From: Gymnopilus junonius
Lineage: Eukaryota > Basidiomycota > Agaricomycetes > Agaricales > Galerinaceae
Assembly (NCBI GenBank): GCA_015501075.1
Contig: JADNYJ010000709.1
Span: 1 to 15,387 of the forward strand
DNA: 15,387 nucleotides
Direction: 5' to 3'
Positions within the stretch are counted from its first letter, which is position 1; every line of letters begins with the position of its first letter. The notes beneath the pieces were generated by a model. That model had not been told where the DNA came from, made no database searches, and saw only the letters and a program-made list of their open reading frames with translations. The position numbers and the translations under genes are program-made. Below are positions 1 to 8,467 of the stretch, piece by piece.

Positions 1-283
1 GCCGAAGAACTGTTTTATGAACATGATATCTGAAAGTCAGGCCATAGCTCTCTTTCTGAGTAATAAAGATTACACTGAACGTGCCAGTGGGCGTGTGTAC
101 AATAATGGAGGACCAGCCAACCTCATTATATTTTTAATCAATGGACCATGGCACTATGTGTAGATACACGTATAACTTGTTACGACCTGTGGCGATCGTT
201 TCTGTTATCCGCACTATAATTTTGAGGACGGTTACCTCGCTGGACTCTTCTTCTCACATACTACCCCGCTCTTATATTTATCA
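1..283. other. Left-edge non-coding stretch, putative promoter of the Gag-like gene
   Basis: No open frame or splice-linked exon was found here. The last part is pyrimidine-rich, and an AT-rich TATA-like stretch (CTTATATTTA, 271-280) lies directly before the ATG at 284, too close to be a normal TATA box. If 284 starts a retrotransposon Gag, this stretch could be the end of an LTR or leader. However, no tRNA-complementary primer binding site is visible between it and the ATG, so that reading is weak. Confidence 0.3.
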
Positions 284-937
284 ATGAATTCTCACGAATC
301 TTCCACGTCTATTCCACCGGAGTCTATTGTTCCTGTTCTCGACCCCAATGACGCTTTATATCCTTACGTCCCCGAGAGGACCGTCAATTTTACCTACAAC
401 GGAGATCTTCTGGCTAAATCCAAAGGAAACTGGAAGGAATGGAGCAGGGCTGTCAAAGCCCAGCTCGGGATCGCTGGTTACGGCGTACACCTTATGGATA
501 ATCGAGGATACGGGCTCCCTCCTAACCTTTTGACCCATCCTTATTCTCGACGGAACTGGGATAATAATGAATGTGTCACTATGGCTTTTATCAACATCAG
601 CATTTGCGAGACTGAGTATGAACTCTGTGAAGGCAAACTGACAGCCAAAGCTTACTGGGAGGCCCTCCATGACTTTCACGAAGGACCCGTCGCACTGATC
701 AGCCTCGTTCTGAAGGCCCTTGCTACGCATATTCCATATGACGAGATGATTGTCCGGAGAGCTAGAGAGATCCGTAACGATGAAAAGCGAGTAAGTCAGT
801 CGAGTCGAGAACATGACTCGAAAGCAAACTCCGTTTGCTTGAAGGTTCCAAAAGTGTATTTAGGTGTAGATAGATCCGTTGGAATAAATTCCCGTAAATT
901 GGATCTGATGTATCGTGGGAAATTGGATAGTAACTAA
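284..937 (+). CDS. Copia-type Gag-like protein (UBN2/DUF4219-like N-terminal region), probably a fragment
   Basis: The ORF encodes 217 residues. Residues about 30-165 resemble the N-terminal half of Ty1/copia Gag proteins common in mushroom genomes. Features are the 'NWKEWSRAVKAQL' signature (about 49-61), a glycine/tyrosine segment, a helical stretch ending in 'AKAYWEALHDFHEGP', and a following helix around 'LVLKALATHIPYD'. The resemblance fades after 'EIRNDEKR' (about 161-168). A good splice donor, GTAAGT, lies exactly there at 791, so the tail to the TAA at 937 may be intron read-through. No CCHC zinc knuckle, protease, integrase or reverse transcriptase follows. It is either a stranded Gag fragment or one of the stand-alone Gag-derived genes of Agaricomycetes. 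The family call comes from pattern recognition only. Confidence 0.5.
   Translation: MNSHESSTSIPPESIVPVLDPNDALYPYVPERTVNFTYNGDLLAKSKGNWKEWSRAVKAQLGIAGYGVHLMDNRGYGLPPNLLTHPYSRRNWDNNECVTMAFINISICETEYELCEGKLTAKAYWEALHDFHEGPVALISLVLKALATHIPYDEMIVRRAREIRNDEKRVSQSSREHDSKANSVCLKVPKVYLGVDRSVGINSRKLDLMYRGKLDSN
800..840. repeat. Two adjacent perfect inverted repeats (hairpins)
   Basis: The first is TCGAGTC (800-806), an 8-nt loop and GACTCGA (815-821). Immediately after comes AAGCAAAC (822-829), a 3-nt loop and GTTTGCTT (833-840). Both stems are perfect. They sit just downstream of the putative splice donor at 791, at the point where resemblance to Gag ends. Confidence 0.6.
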
Positions 938-1251
938 GATGCTGAGGACGATTATTGAGCTAGTGAGTTGGAATTCTGCTATATTCAACTGGGTAACTAC
1001 TGTACAAGAGTCCAGGTATTTATACTGTAGCTACATAGTCAGGAAGAGAGGAAAATTAAAGTAAAAATTTCGAATAAAAGTCGTTTGAAGGTGTGTTCAG
1101 TCCATTTCCGCAGCACACATCGTCACCGCAGCAATTATTATACTTTAATAGGGAAAGAAAAGGTCATGAAATTGATTTACATCACAAGAATGAACCGTTG
1201 AGAACCGAAAGAAATTGAAAACTCGCCGAAAAACATCCAAGAATTAATGTT
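938..1251. other. Non-coding stretch, nothing recognised
   Basis: This AT-rich sequence has stop codons in every frame and no clear splice-bounded exon. It may include the 3' flank of the weak minus-strand exon at 1252-1418. Confidence 0.4.
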
Positions 1252-1418
1252 CTAACCTAAATTCAGAAGAGGGCGGAGCGTATAGGCGTCATCGAGAGGC
1301 TGCGCAGCGACAAGAATGATGCGTATAATCGATTTCTTTTGTTCGAGCTCGGGCGTGCCTGGTTGATATGGCAAGTATGCGCTTCTAGTGATTCTCGGAT
1401 CTAAATTTGGGTAGATCC
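1252..1418 (-). CDS. Possible orphan terminal exon of an unknown gene
   Basis: On the minus strand, an acceptor-like TTAAGCAG (ending at 1419) is followed by an open frame of about 55 codons. It ends with TAG at 1254-1252. The translation has a protein-like composition: it includes 'YLPYQPGTPELEQKK', then a hydrophobic 'IIRIILVAA' and a leucine-rich end. In the same frame upstream, two stop codons separate it from more protein-like sequence, so it could also be a decayed gene. An open run of this length is not improbable by chance. I do not recognise the family and found no convincing upstream exon between 1420 and 1879. Confidence 0.2.
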
Positions 1419-1879
1419 CTGCTTAACGCTCGACGAATTAAGTTGCGCATGTGATTATATGGAGGGCGCTTGTTCCGATTTGACTTGGTGCGTACTCGGT
1501 CATCAGCAAATAATTTATTTCTTATTTTCACCGAATTACAGACCCAGAGAGAGGGTCTCCCTCACAACGACGGACATTCGACGCCCATTCCAAATGCGTG
1601 GAGGGATAACCGAGCGAACCTTTCTATGCGTTGTTCTCATTAATGGTCTTGGATCCGCTGCAGCCCACACACATACATACTCGCGCAATGATTGTACATG
1701 ACATGCAGAGCTGCCAGAGCACGCCTGACGACAAGCCTTATACATCGGATCGCATCTTACAGTTTCTGGGGCGGGAACCGTAGATAACTTGTGAAAAGAT
1801 TTTACATATATCAATTGCAAACGAGTCGGGTATATAGATGATAATAGAGCTAACCCACTACACGAGGTCCAATCACTGT
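1419..1879. other. Non-coding stretch downstream of the SurE-like gene
   Basis: Short ORFs on both strands here have no family resemblance and no supporting splice pattern. The part next to 1880 is presumably the 3' UTR and terminator region of the SurE-like gene. Nothing else was recognised. Confidence 0.4.
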
Positions 1880-3077
1880 TTAAAGACACTCCAAAATCGA
1901 GGACAACTTGCTCAAGACCGCCGCTTGCGCAGTCGAATCAGCGTCCAGCTTGGTCTTGGCATAGAAAACGCTAACAGTAGCGATGCACCCTTGCGTGATG
2001 GCACTCGACTCCGTAGGGAGTTTGCTACTACCACAAGTGTCCACGTCAATACTAAGAAGAGTGGGGAAAATGCGCGTCAAAACGAATTTGTAGGACGACG
2101 TAGAGGGACAAGACGAAATCGACGCGAAATTGACGTTGAGGCTGACGCCTAATGGTAAAATGGGGCTTGGGCTGTTGAGCAAGGAGGAGATGAATTTGAT
2201 GATGAGTTCGGTGTAGATTCCGGCTGCGATGGTCGAATCGGCGGTGGGGTCGCTGGTAAGAGTGGTATAGGAAACTTGGGAGCCAGATGAACCCGAGAAG
2301 GCGACGGATGGGATGCCTTCCAGAACAGCTTCAGCCGCTGCACCACTAAGTAAATCGGCCATCCATAAGTGTGAGCTGGTGCCAAGAATTGCAGATTGAA
2401 ACCAAGTCGGACTCACATGGTTCCTGAAAAGAATACGTCCAGAGCAAGATTGGCTATATAAAAGAACAATTCTTAGATCAGGGCGAGAAAAGTCAAGAGC
2501 AAAGAAGAACTCACTTCCAATGTTCGACCCGCTGATAACAAGGTCTGGTGGCGAGTCGAAGGTTTGGGGAGAGAGTGTTTGAATACCAAATCGCACAGCA
2601 TCCACCCTAACAAGTGTTTGTTCACTCAAACCACTGAAATTGATTGACGTCATGATACTCACGGGAACGCGTTAACGTAATTGATGTTTGCTAAAATCAA
2701 ACCCCAGTCAATCATTGATCAACACACAATGAAGAAGGACCTCACGGTCTGACGAATTGGACCCGACAGCAGGAGATCCAGCAGGACAAGAATCGAACTC
2801 GCATGGCGAAGTCAAAGGGTCGGTGTTGTGGAGGACGAACCAGAACCCGACTTGTTGACTGCCGGGCGGAAAGAATAACCTGCAGAAATCAAGTGTGTGT
2901 TCCTATACAAGAACCAAAAAAAAAAATGCAGAAACGTACCTCGTGCCCAACAGCTTTCAGTGCATCATATTCAGCCCGAATTTGGGCAACTGCCCAACCA
3001 TCGTCATTGGTGAGAACAATTTTTGTCGCGTTGCAAAGAGCGAAAAGGATAGAAAGGATAGTGGTTGTCTTCAACAT
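1880..3077 (-). CDS. Secreted SurE-like acid phosphatase/nucleotidase (six exons, two apparent -1 frameshifts)
   Basis: SurE-family enzymes are metal-dependent phosphatases acting on nucleotides and other phosphate monoesters. Exons are 3077-2940, 2879-2746, 2690-2663, 2606-2515, 2453-2417 and 2345-1880. Introns are 55-71 nt, GT-AG. The start at 3077 is followed by a hydrophobic signal-peptide-like stretch (residues 1-17), then the SurE hallmark 'KIVLTNDDGW' with the metal-binding Asp pair at residues 25-26. Further hallmarks are 'VNKSGSGSS', 'CEFDSCPAGSPA', 'FPVDAVRFGIQTLSP', 'SGSNIG' (ligand Asn) and 'EGIPSVAFSGSSGSQVSY'. An in-frame ATG at 3092 has a poorer start context. Within exon 2 the conserved protein changes frame twice, at CCC (2864-2866) and TTT (2814-2816), each a one-base loss. 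Spliced exons sum to 895 nt. Adding two bases gives 299 codons exactly, so the gene is probably intact and mis-assembled. True decay is the alternative. Confidence 0.88.
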
Positions 3078-3858
3078 CTCGAGTCTGACCATTGAACGCC
3101 AAGGCGTCGTGATTGGAAAGGTAGGAGAGCTAAACGATTTCACAACATGTTGTTTGTGCTTTAAATAGAGGTATCGGTTGAGGCAGTAAACGTGCGTACC
3201 TTCCTGCGTGTCCTTCCGACTCTTTGAATTCTCACCACGTTGGGAAGCGGCTGGCACCTCTTCAGAGTGCTCGTGATTAAGGAGCTGAAGCTATGCTTCT
3301 TATGTGAATTTGGGCACTGATGGAAGTTTCAAGCGATTTCAACTGAGGCTGCCAGTTTTAGGAGAAGATTTACTAACCTCGCCTTTTACGGACTACGAAG
3401 TCCCGGAAGTGAATCACTCTAACTGACGATAGAGTAGTATTATTTAAATCTCTAGCTTGACGTTCATTGTCCCGAGAATAATTTCGAAGAGAAAGCCGAA
3501 GCTTGTGAAGACTGACAATGACATATGCAGAAAGAAACGCGTGAAAAGGAGTGATTCAGCTGACATAATGAATACTTATGTTTAAATCACGTGATTGACA
3601 GCTAGCAACGCGTCGGCGTCGCGTAGAACGGAAGCCGATCTGTCTATGAAGGAGGGCCTGTCGATAGACACGCTGCTCGCGCGTCTTACCAAATTCCACT
3701 GGAGTCGAAACTTGAGCAAATGACAGCCATGGGAAAAAAAACTAAATTGTAAACAAGAATGGGCCAGGGGATGTCGTCCACCTTTTTCCAAAAGAAATTT
3801 CAAAAAAGACATTGTGGGCGAAAGGTGATTGACAAGATAGGCTGTTGTGATTACAGTA
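3078..3858. other. Intergenic region: SurE-like promoter and F-box/WD 3' flank
   Basis: This lies between two minus-strand genes. It should contain the SurE-like promoter (next to 3077) and the 3' UTR of the F-box/WD gene (next to 3859). No additional exon was recognised. A 150-codon open stretch at 3582-4034 is downstream, intronic and out-of-frame sequence of the F-box/WD gene. The only distinct element is the E-box palindrome at 3585-3596. Confidence 0.5.
3585..3596. promoter_or_regulatory. 12-bp palindrome with CACGTG core (Cbf1-type bHLH site)
   Basis: AATCACGTGATT is a perfect palindrome about 510 bp upstream of the SurE-like start codon. The core fits fungal bHLH factors. The flanking T on each side (TCACGTGA) matches the Cbf1 consensus RTCACRTG and is disfavoured by Pho4, so phosphate control by a Pho4-like factor is the less likely reading. 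A role for the site is inferred from sequence only. Confidence 0.4.
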
Positions 3859-6800
3859 TTAATAATCTTCTGGCACTGGGGCGAGATCGACTCTGTATAT
3901 CGTTGATACTTCTGACTCCTCCAAATCTGCGGGTAATAAAGATCACGTATAAGTACACAAAGGAGAAAATGATTCAAAAATTGAAATTCACCTCTGGGTG
4001 CAGCAGCAACGAACATGTCGCCATTCGGGAACACTAAACATCAAACGATCAAACTTAGTCAAGGATTTCACAGCAAGATAACAAAGAGAAAAAACCAGGA
4101 CAAATGAAACCCACCATGATACCGCCCATCCTCATATCTCTCATAATCCTCCAAATCTCGCTCATAGTCCCTTTCCCACTCATCCACCATCCTCTCTCTC
4201 TCTTCTTTTTCCTCAGTATTAGAAGCATTGACGTCCAGGTCAGCAATAAGCCCACCTCCATCGTCCATTGCACCTGCAACACCACCAACACCAACACCGC
4301 CACCTGCACCGCCAGCAGCACCTCCGCCAATACCGTGCACACCGCCACCTGCACCAACGGCACCACCGCCCAACCCGACCCACGCCCCAATGTGCTGACC
4401 TAGCACGACAGCCCCAGCACCTCCGCCAGCCCCAAACTCTTCTCCGAGCCTTGGCCACGTAGGGTTCCAGTTGAGGTAGAGCCCCGTGTCGGACATCATG
4501 AGGCAGCTACTTCACTCAACCAGGAAGGGTTGGAGAAGTACGGCATGCGCAGGATAGAAAGGGAGGGCGGCGTCGGGTGTAGGTGTTTTGGGCGAAGAGC
4601 CAATGCTTGACTTTGGGAAGTTGAAGTTGAGGTTGAAGGTTGTGAAGGGCTAGAGGCGGAGGGTGGTGGTGAGGAAGGGATGGTAGGTATCACGACATAC
4701 ACCGCGTTTGACTGTAGAAAGAAGTAGGGTGGATCAGCATTCCATCCAAGCTACAGTAGATTTAAAAGAATGAAATAAAACTTACAGTAACAACCCCAAT
4801 TCTCCCATTTTCATACGATAAATACACGCTAGTAGAAGCCGACGGAGGCCCAAGCTGCACATCCAAGGTATTCACAAAAATTTCCTCGTCCTTCTCACGT
4901 TGCTCCTTCCTTCGCTTCTCCTTCGCTTCTCGCCTAGCACGACGCGCTTCGCGGGCCCGAGCTGCAGATGACGATGTCGCATGTGATCCTCTTCCTTGTT
5001 GTGAACTCTGAGAAGACGATGGAGGCCCAGAAGCAGAGGCAGAGGTGGAAGTTGAACCATCCGCAACTACTACTGATGTCGGAGTAACAGTGAACGCGGA
5101 AGCCAAGGCTGAGCCTACACCTGCACTTAAAGCTATATGGGGTGCTGGCGAGAACATAGCCGCAGTCGCAGGACCGGCATGTCCACCAGGACGACGAGCA
5201 GGTTGAGTTGAAGGCCGCTTGGTAAGGAGCGACTCAAAATTGTGTATGATCACCAGCCTGGAACCACTGAGGAGGGCTACGAGGTGTTTTCCATCACTTG
5301 ATGCGTGGACTAGAATAGAAGAAAAAGAAAAATGAGTTAAAAAAGAAAGAAAGTAAGAAACTGAGATGAAACACCTACCGGCAACGAATTGGTCAATCAC
5401 CATCTTCCCGCTAATCGCGTTCGAATACTCCTCGGCACTGCAACGACTAGGCATCCTCACCACCTCCCTTTCCTCCTCCCTCGCCAGGTCATAACAGTCA
5501 TTATCCATATCCCCATCACAGCCCACACCCTGGCCTACTCCAAGACCCATACTCGACGCCTGACTCGCCACCTCCCACCTCCATCGCCCATATCGCCACC
5601 TTGTAGAAGGTATATCCATGACGCACTTGCCCGTGGAGCGGGAGAATACGCGCAGGAGGTACCGGCCAGCGAAGAAGAGGTGCCGAGGGGAGATGTCGAC
5701 ATAGCGCACCAGACCGAGGAATTGTGGGAGCTGATTACCTGTGTCAGCGTCGTCCTCATCCTCATTATCATCTTCATCCAGGTCTTCATCGTCGCTTTCG
5801 GATTCAGAATGAGATTCTGGGACTGCGTCATACGAGGCCTGAGGTTCATGGTACGCTGCGCCCGTAGATGAGGAAATGTGCGTTGGAGGTGGGAGGACAT
5901 CAGCCAGCAAGACAAGGTCATGGGCGACATTCCCTATGCTTTGAACTTGCACTGGAGCAGCAGACACTGCCAAATTGCTTGGCCCTTCGCCTCTATCCTC
6001 TTCATCAATGTCAATGTCGACGTCATCGTCTCCATGATTATGATCATGCTCGTCTTCATGTACATGGGCCTCTTCTGCCCCTCCAACATTAGGCTGGATG
6101 ACCTGAATACCCTCAACAGTCTCCACGATCTTCCCAATTCTCACATCCCAGATAAACGCCCTCTCCAGGCTCGCCACCAGCAAATGCGGGTACACGAACC
6201 GGAATGCACGGGTAGGCTCCGGCATGTGTAAGATGGCATGTGGGGTGAATCTGGCCCTCGTATTTGGCGGTTCATCTGGCGAAGACGAGGATGAGGAAGT
6301 TGAAGTTGAAGTTGAAGTAGGAGGCGAGCTGAAAGAGGTCAAGTGGGAGATGTAGGTCGTTACATGGCGCTGCCTCTCGTCCGGGAGTGATAGCCGATCT
6401 ACTTCAGGTTCAGAGTCGGTGCTGTCATCCGTATCCAGACTTGTGTTCATGCTTGTGTTGGAAGATGGGGCAGGGATGTCCGCTGTGCGCTTCCAGACCT
6501 CTTTGTTCCCATCATCGCGGTCGAAAATAAGATACCCTTCCCCGTATTCCAAGTGGGCGTATCCACGAACATACCACTGTAAAAACAATCCTGTTATATC
6601 CTGCGATATACCAAGAAGAAATTCAGGTAAATACGTACCACAGGCAATTCCCAGAGCACCACGTCCGTCTCCAGATCCCTGACAATCAGTCCGCCCAGCT
6701 GCGTCGTTGCTACCGTAATTCCGACCTTTTCATCCACTTTGATACGGTGCACACGGCGATAATGCATCGATTCTGGCTTAGTCTCAGTCTGGGCTGGACT

Positions 6801-7225
6801 ATGTGGTCTCAGGGGTCGAGGAGAGGGCACTACGCAAGAAGGTGCGCGACCTGCCCAGGCCAGTTCGATCGTTCTACGTTTCTTACCTGTTTCATTATTG
6901 TCAACGATTATTCATGAAAGAAAATCAGAAAAATCGTACAAAATTCTTTCCAGCCCTTCACACCTGCCAATGATCTTCCAGAATATAAGCCTTTTGTAAA
7001 TCGCCTCCTAGACCATTAGGGCCCAAATTTTCAAGCAATGTTGTCGACCATGGAATAAATCCTTCGTAAAATGCCAGATCTCGATAAATTGTCTCCCTGT
7101 TCATGTCATTTCCTGAATAAAGCTGTACCACTCCCGATTAAGCTGCGATAAAACACAGACGCCAGAAGAGGAAGATATGAAAGAATTAAGATAACAAGTT
7201 CAGTTGGTAATTCCGTTGGGAACAT
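3859..7225 (-). CDS. F-box / WD-repeat-like protein, about 980 aa (seven exons, four apparent -1 frameshifts)
   Basis: Probably a substrate-recognition subunit of an SCF ubiquitin ligase: F-boxes bind Skp1 and beta-propellers bind targets. Exons are 7225-6964, 6886-6639, 6576-5379, 5309-4786, 4711-4115, 4033-3992 and 3926-3859. Introns are 62-81 nt. The ATG at 7225 has A at -3 and an in-frame TGA just upstream. The F-box begins 'LPTELVILILSYLP' (residues 6-19). Beta-propeller-like strands include 'GGLIVRDLETDVVLWELP', 'ERAFIWDVRIGKIVETVE' and 'HASSDGKHLVALLSG'. Between them lie Ser/Thr-rich, His/Asp-rich ('HVHEDEHDHNHGDDD'), acidic and Arg/Lys/Glu-rich coiled segments, then a Gly/Val-rich stretch. 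The C-terminus is 'VSTIYRVDLAPVPEDY'. Frame breaks lie at TTTT 7150-7153, AAA 7109-7111, near the exon-2 acceptor (6840-6887) and at about 4503-4512. One base added at each gives 981 codons exactly. Confidence 0.8.
4231..4450 (-). repeat. Low-complexity Gly/Val-rich coding repeat in the F-box/WD gene
   Basis: Tandemly degenerate GGT/GGC-rich codons encode a run of Gly-Ala-Val motifs such as 'GGGAGAVVLGQ' and 'GGGVGVGGVAGA' inside exon 5 of the F-box/WD gene. It lies between the 'DTGLYLNWNP' segment and the charged 'EEKEERERMVDEWERDYE' segment. The composition creates open frames on both strands that are not genes. It is probably a disordered linker. Confidence 0.6.
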
Positions 7226-7627
7226 TTTCGGCAGTCAACAGAACGGAGAAGATGAAAGTTCGTGTTCAGGTGAGATTACCTGGCCATGACAGGAAATGTG
7301 ATGGTGTCACAGACCCAGATATTAATAATATTAAGATAAGATTAAAACAGCTCCAGCAAATTGAATTCCAGCGGCATTTTTCCACCAGTGCCACCAGCTG
7401 GCTGTCAACTTCCTGCTCTCCACCGCGCCATGGTGAGTTAGAATACATACACATGTCATAGGATTCTCATTTTCACTCTATGTAGGTCAAACATCGACCT
7501 CATTGTAATCTGACTAATCGACCACCAATGTCTGTAATAATTTGTAAGGTCAGTTTTAAGAAACTACCATTCATCTTCTTCTGTCATAGCAATTTATGCT
7601 GTCTAATGATATAAGTAAGCACTTCCA
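7226..7627. other. Divergent intergenic region between the F-box/WD gene and the small ORF
   Basis: This region should hold the F-box/WD promoter, reading leftward from 7225, and any promoter of the small ORF at 7628. Short ORFs on both strands (7204-7461 and 7266-7454) show no family resemblance. No strong TATA box or repeated operator was recognised. Confidence 0.4.
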
Positions 7628-7876
7628 ATGCTCTGTCGAGTGGTCCTCCTGCCAACTCCTGCAATGCCTTCTGTTACCATAGCAGGTGCTCTTCCGGTAA
7701 TGCCCCTTCCACCAGACCCTTCACTGCCACCAGCCGTGCCCACTGAGAAAGAACTACTTGAAAGTACGACTAGTGGTCTCCGTTTCTTGTACGAGAAACT
7801 CCAACGAAGCCAGGAGAGCGCCGCTGTAGTGGCTAATCTTCTGACAACGGATCACCAATCTAGAGCTGCGAGATGA
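7628..7876 (+). CDS. Small unknown protein, copy 1 of a local three-copy family
   Basis: An 82-codon ORF of unknown function. The N-terminal half is Pro/Val/Met-rich ('PVMPLPPDPSLPPAVP'). The C-terminal half is predicted helical ('TEKELLESTTSGLRFLYEKL' then 'ESAAVVANLLTTDHQ'). A clearly homologous frame lies at 11625-11800, with matching blocks 'SLPPTIPSEKELLEGTTSS' and 'ESIAVIANLLMTDNQ', and a shorter nucleotide copy lies near 12225. Conservation at the protein level, including the stop position, suggests that it was once translated. The ATG is provisional because upstream exons could exist. There is no CaaX end, so it is not a pheromone precursor. I do not recognise the family. Confidence 0.4.
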   Translation: MLCRVVLLPTPAMPSVTIAGALPVMPLPPDPSLPPAVPTEKELLESTTSGLRFLYEKLQRSQESAAVVANLLTTDHQSRAAR

Positions 7877-8196
7877 TGGTTGGAATGCTTGGGCATCTTT
7901 TGACTAGTTTCAGATTTGTGTTGAATTGGTACGTCCCACATCCCTTTTGGTGCGATGCCTTGCCAAATTTTTTAGTCTTAATTTGAAATTTTGGCAGGAG
8001 TATCTGATGAAGTTGCCGATCACTACAAAAGGCAGCACAAGAAAGTGAGCTGAGTGAACGAAGTACATATCCAAATACAGTCAAGCATCGCTAGTACTGT
8101 GGCACTGGGGCCACTTCCCAACGAACTGTGGCAAATACCCGAGTGGTTATGCGACGTATGCGGCTGATCGGTGCTTACTGGTACCTTCTATGAGCT
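7877..8196. other. Non-coding stretch between small ORF and hydrolase promoter
   Basis: The first 70 bases (for example GGAATGCTTGG near 7881 and GTCCCA near 7934) have counterparts in the copy-3 repeat near 12300 and belong to that repeat. The rest shows no ORF or recognised element. Confidence 0.4.
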
Positions 8197-8391
8197 CCTA
8201 CGTGTCAATTAGTCCTTCTCTTTCATGCGCCCCCCTCACGCCAATCGTCAGCGATGTTGAAATGTGAGCTACGCCCGCATCGTATCGAGCGCCACAACAG
8301 AGAGCCTACGTGTCAACCAACCGTTCACTTTCGCTTTCAAGTGCCCATTCACGCCAATCGCCAATGATGTTGAAAATTGTCCGCCACATCG
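8197..8391. promoter_or_regulatory. Duplicated promoter module (two degenerate copies of about 90 bp, period 108-113)
   Basis: CCTACGTGTCAA occurs at 8197 and again at 8305. CACGCCAATCG occurs at 8237 and 8350, and GATGTTGAAA at 8253 and 8366. The order is the same in both units, with small indels between. Each unit thus carries an ACGTG motif and a CCAAT box, the target of the fungal HAP/CBC complex. The pair ends about 75 bp before the hydrolase ATG and just upstream of its TATA box, so it is probably the upstream activating region of that gene. Confidence 0.6.
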
Positions 8392-8422
8392 CTATGGTCT
8401 TGCCGATGGTGGGTAATACAGG

Positions 8423-8430
8423 TATAAATA
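8423..8430 (+). promoter_or_regulatory. TATA box of the alpha/beta hydrolase gene
   Basis: TATAAATA lies 38 nt upstream of the ATG at 8468. It is the best core-promoter match in the window and implies a very short 5' leader. Confidence 0.6.
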
Positions 8431-8467
8431 CGTCCTAGAGATATCGTCCACTGCCAAGCAGCTAACA

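Noticed and set aside
356..814. A 152-codon minus-strand ORF
   Set aside because: It is antisense to the Gag-like ORF, which has the recognisable domain.
2790..2806. A tRNA B-box-like string (GAGTTCGATTC) on the minus strand
   Set aside because: It is coding sequence for the conserved 'CEFDS' of the SurE-like protein. No matching A box or cloverleaf surrounds it.
2803..3168. A 121-codon plus-strand ORF
   Set aside because: It is antisense to SurE-like exons 1 and 2, which carry the NDDG and CEFDSCPAG motifs.
3582..4034. A 150-codon minus-strand ORF
   Set aside because: It runs through the last intron, the final exon in the wrong frame, and the 3' flank of the F-box/WD gene. The spliced frame ending at 3859 explains the conserved part.
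4104..4462. Several overlapping ORFs rich in His/Gln, Thr/Asn or Arg/Cys/Trp
   Set aside because: They are shadows of the Gly/Val-rich low-complexity repeat in exon 5 of the F-box/WD gene.
4450..4510. A possible intron starting GTAGCT to explain the break at about 4508
   Set aside because: The donor is poor, there is no branch-site match, and it would remove the 'MMSDTGLYLNWNP' segment, which looks conserved.
5389..5871. A 160-codon plus-strand ORF
   Set aside because: It is antisense to exon 3 of the F-box/WD gene. Its open length follows from the codon bias and acidic runs of the real gene.
7140..7160. A possible tiny intron to explain the frame change in the F-box
   Set aside because: The GT...CAG span would be only 14 nt, far below the 48-81 nt seen elsewhere, so a one-base loss is the simpler explanation.
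7628..7876. A mating pheromone precursor, given the small size and local duplication
   Set aside because: Neither copy 1 nor copy 2 ends in a CaaX box, and no pheromone receptor is present.
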